From: Aquatica leii
Lineage: Eukaryota; Arthropoda; Insecta; Coleoptera; Lampyridae
Assembly (NCBI GenBank): GCA_035610365.1
Contig: CM069436.1
Coordinates: 39,687,117 to 39,751,116 of the forward strand
Length of the DNA: 64,000 bases
Reading direction: 5' to 3'
Under the pieces are notes generated by a model. It searched no databases, was not told the DNA's origin, and worked only from the letters and a program-made list of their open reading frames with translations. Below, piece after piece: positions 61,530 through 64,000 of this stretch. The position numbers and the translations under genes are program-made. Positions within the stretch are counted from its first letter, which is position 1. Each line of letters opens with the position of its first letter.

Positions 61530-62780
61530 ACCGTTACAACAAATAAATTGCTGTAGATGTTTCAGCAGGCGTGCTGTCTAATTTGGTCGTAATGCTGTTT
61601 GTAATCATAGAAATCAAAACGGTAGCTTCAATGTCTTCATCTAACATAGATACTAAAAACATGCATCCGCAATAATTCTCAATAATCCATGCCTTATTAA
61701 TTGTTCATAAGAATTTTTCAAGATAAAAGAATATGTGCTGGTATCTTAAAGTTGCTATTGATAACACAGAAAGCTCAAATTGCGCTGTACAAGAAAAATG
61801 CATACCTCAGCAAACGACCACATTCAAAACCGCAATTTATTTATTCAAAATTAGCGTGGATGATTTAAGATGCTTAAAGCGTGGAAACCCCCAAGTTTGA
61901 CACAAGCACACACGTGCAACTTTCCTAATGCTCCAAGCGAAAGTGTGCTTATCCAACACCAGTATGCAAAATAACTTATTATAGAGCAAAATTTCTAAAG
62001 TACGAAAAGCACACCAAAATATTTTTATCATAATATTTGTTATTTATTTTTTGTAACAATATGATCGTTATAATATTTTAGAGTTGCATTCTACAAAATT
62101 ATTATGACATTGTATTTAAAAAATGTGATAGAGGAGTATCACACACACAGTAAGTGTGTCCTTTAGCTCCGTCAAATATTACAAAAAGCTCTAGCGTAAA
62201 AAATTTAGTAACTTTATTTAATTTAAGAGATTTATTGAAGCTTTAACAATTCCAAAATTAGTTATTAAAAAAAATAAATATAAAAGTTTATACTTGCAAA
62301 TAAAAATTCATTTTATTGGGTGTTCTTTGGTGTAAACGATTTTTGTTGCTGTTTTCTGTCACTTATCTTGCAAAACAATGATTGCTCATAAGCTATTTTG
62401 ATCATTAGCATTAAACAACTTTTTTTTCTCCCTCTTTGTACCGTGGTATTCTTCTTTTTTTGCTTTAACGGGCCAAACTAGTCAGCCAAGCATAATGGAA
62501 AAAAGTGCGCGTATTTATATGGCAGCCACTCTGTTACGTAAGTTAATACTTTTAAATGTTATTCTAATTTCTATTAACAATTATTTTAACGTATAATTCA
62601 TAATTACTTAAAGGCTGAGAATCTCGAACATATGTATGTCACAAGACATTTCTGCGTTTACTAACATCAATTTTTCTATAACTTGATTTTTGATAGATTT
62701 TTACAATAATTCATTAAAACCTTTTTTTATATGACGATAACAACATAATTAATTATTATATTTATTTAGTGCTAGTTAAT
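61530..62780. other. AT-rich non-coding stretch
   Basis: No feature recognised. Confidence 0.4.
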
Positions 62781-62785
62781 CAATC

Positions 62786-62939
62786 AGAGTTTAAACTTTA
62801 GTTTAGCTGAACGTCGCCTAGTTTAATTTTAAAAATCTGTCATATGATTGGATGAAACAAAATCAGTAGCCAATAATATGACAAAATTATAAATTAAACC
62901 ACGTTTAAGTACATCAAAGTTTAATCTCTAATTGAAAAA
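62786..62939. repeat. Foldback mini-element (MITE-like)
   Basis: The two halves are inverted copies: TGTCATATGATTGG (62838-62851) pairs with CCAATAATATGACA (about 62870-62883). The outer parts AGAGTTTAAACTTT...GTTTAATTTT and AATTAAACC...AAAGTTTAATCTCT pair with mismatches. About 154 bases, non-coding, TTAA-rich ends. Confidence 0.55.
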
Positions 62940-63219
62940 CTGGGTCTTACGGTATTAAACAAGTTGAGTTCAACAAATGTCATTTTTGCAACAAAATGGC
63001 AGAGACGTTGTCGTGAAAAATGGAAAAGAATTCTGAAAAGTATTGTGATTTAAAAGAATACTGTACCTAGAAAAAATATCACAAAACAAAAACAGAGATG
63101 AAACCAAAAATGTTAAGTTACAAACAAAATAAGAACAGAAAATCAAAAATATTTTACACTTTCTCTGTAAAGTCGAAGGTTACTCATTTAGGTCCCAAAT
63201 CTTGTTAACTAACTCCAGC

Positions 63220-63825
63220 TTTGGTTACTGCTAATGCATGAGAAAGGAAGCAAGTTAGAGGGGACAGATAAAAACCGTATTGCTCTACTATGTTTATACC
63301 TATTTAACATAGCAGCAAAACAATTTAACATGAATATAGTCGACTATAAAACTAATTGCGTGACGAAAAAACGTATCCGATGTAAACAGAAAGTGAATCA
63401 AAACATAATCAAACAAGTACTGACTTTTAGAGACCTAGAAAGTAAATTCTGAAGATTTGGAGATATAGAAAATGAAGTATCTCAGCAAGTCAGAAAAGCT
63501 ATGCCGTACGCCGGAATAAATACTTAAACATTAAATTAATATTTAAGAGCACCATAAAACATATCATGACATATACCGCTAAGACCAAGTCTGTCACATT
63601 GCAAACAAAACAAACATTAGAGACCACAGAGATAAAAATATTTAGAAAATTGACCAAAAAGACCCTGTATGACAGAGAAAGGAGTGAAAAGATAAGAAAA
63701 CTATGTAAAGTAGCAAATATCGGAAAATTGACATACAACAGAAAAGAAAGTGGAATGTGCAAAGACAGAATTATAAAAAACATAAAAGATAAATTGCCCT
63801 TAAGGAAAAGAAAGGTATGTTAAAC
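63220..63825 (+). pseudogene. RTE-like LINE ORF2, C-terminal part
   Basis: Three adjoining frame pieces give the post-RT region of a LINE. 63234-63452 contains F-N-M-N-I-x-x-x-K-T-N-C-V-T-K then I-R-C-K-x-x-V-N-x-x-I-I-K-Q-V-L-T-F-R-D-L. The next piece in a shifted phase has F-G-D-I-E-N-E-V-S-Q-Q-V-R-K-A (about 63453-63500). 63566-63823 then starts M-T-Y-T-A-K-T-K and continues L-E-T-T-E-I-K-I-F-R-K-L and D-R-E-R-S-E-K-I-R-K-L-C-K-V. These are the end of RT plus the I-M-T-Y-x-x-E-T ... T-E-M-K-I-L-R-K-I ... D-R-x-R-S-E-x-I-R-x-x-C-x-V block that I associate with RTE-type insect LINEs. 5'-truncated, and the G-R-P-x-x-R-W end is missing. Confidence 0.65.
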
Positions 63826-64000
63826 TTTATTTGTTTGCCTAAAGTGTTACAAATTAATTATATTTACATTACATCACATTCTATTTACATTTACTACATT
63901 TCTTTTTTTTTCTCCTCTCCTCTTAACTGTTTCGTCCTTCTCCAAACTCCTTTCATCCACACCGCCTCTTTTCCGTTTTCTCTTAAAATTTTCTCTATTT
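63826..64000. other. Pyrimidine-rich tail to the window end
   Basis: T- and C-rich low-complexity sequence after the LINE fragment, continuing to the end. No gene seen. Confidence 0.4.

Overview
AT-rich eukaryotic DNA (roughly 30% GC) with no operons, no bacterial signals and no confidently identifiable host gene. The collection of mobile elements points to an arthropod, most likely an insect: Penelope-like elements, a CR1/L2-group LINE, BEL/Pao, pogo, mariner and Tc1 elements, hAT, Crypton and Ginger/KRBA2-like relics, and several insect transposon families without a standard name. I would read it as an intergenic or intronic repeat graveyard. A beetle or a similar large insect genome is my guess and is not proven.

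Layout. 0.5-6.1 kb: two Tc1-like transposase fragments on either side of a nearly full-length CR1/L2-group LINE whose ORF2 (endonuclease plus reverse transcriptase) is uninterrupted. 6.3-8.2 kb: a 5'-truncated Penelope-like element (PLE, family A) with an open RT plus GIY-YIG frame and a hammerhead-like 3' region. 9.4-10.5 kb: hAT relic. 11.0-11.8 kb: PLE family C, inverted terminal arms around a GIY-YIG tail. 12.3-13.6 kb: possible LTR and promoter remnants. 14.3-15.1 kb: PLE family B inverted repeat and a Crypton-like recombinase fragment. 15.3-18.2 kb: an almost complete pogo element with repeated subterminal motifs. 18.4-20.6 kb: a 2.2-kb foldback with ~1-kb arms. 22.1-22.7 kb: Tc1 relic. 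23.7-26.9 kb: a DUF7869-type transposon gene in pieces, split by a rearranged PLE-A copy.

27-33 kb is mostly non-coding and includes an inverted dimer of an ACAGGGTGT-ended element. 33.3-36.9 kb: a third PLE-A copy interrupted by a BEL/Pao element that has LTRs and a target-site duplication. 37.7-38.7 kb: GC-core hairpins and PLE family D. 41.6-43.1 kb: an unnamed insect transposon gene followed by a minisatellite. 43.8-44.9 kb: less AT-rich, apparently single-copy DNA. 46-50.7 kb: Ginger/KRBA2-like relic, a second pogo element with TIRs and a third pogo relic cut by PLE-B. 51.7-57 kb: two mariner-like relics, a GC-richer island of unknown origin and another unnamed transposon gene. 57.5-58.2 kb: a single copy of the ACAGGGTGT element. 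58-63 kb: AT-rich DNA with small foldbacks. 63.2-63.8 kb: tail of an RTE-like LINE.

The genes do not form a pathway. They are independent selfish elements, nested and mostly decayed. The most notable theme is at least four PLE families that share a CUGANGA...GAAAC (hammerhead-like) core and repeatedly occur as inverted repeats. All homology statements come from recognising motifs by eye; no database search was run.
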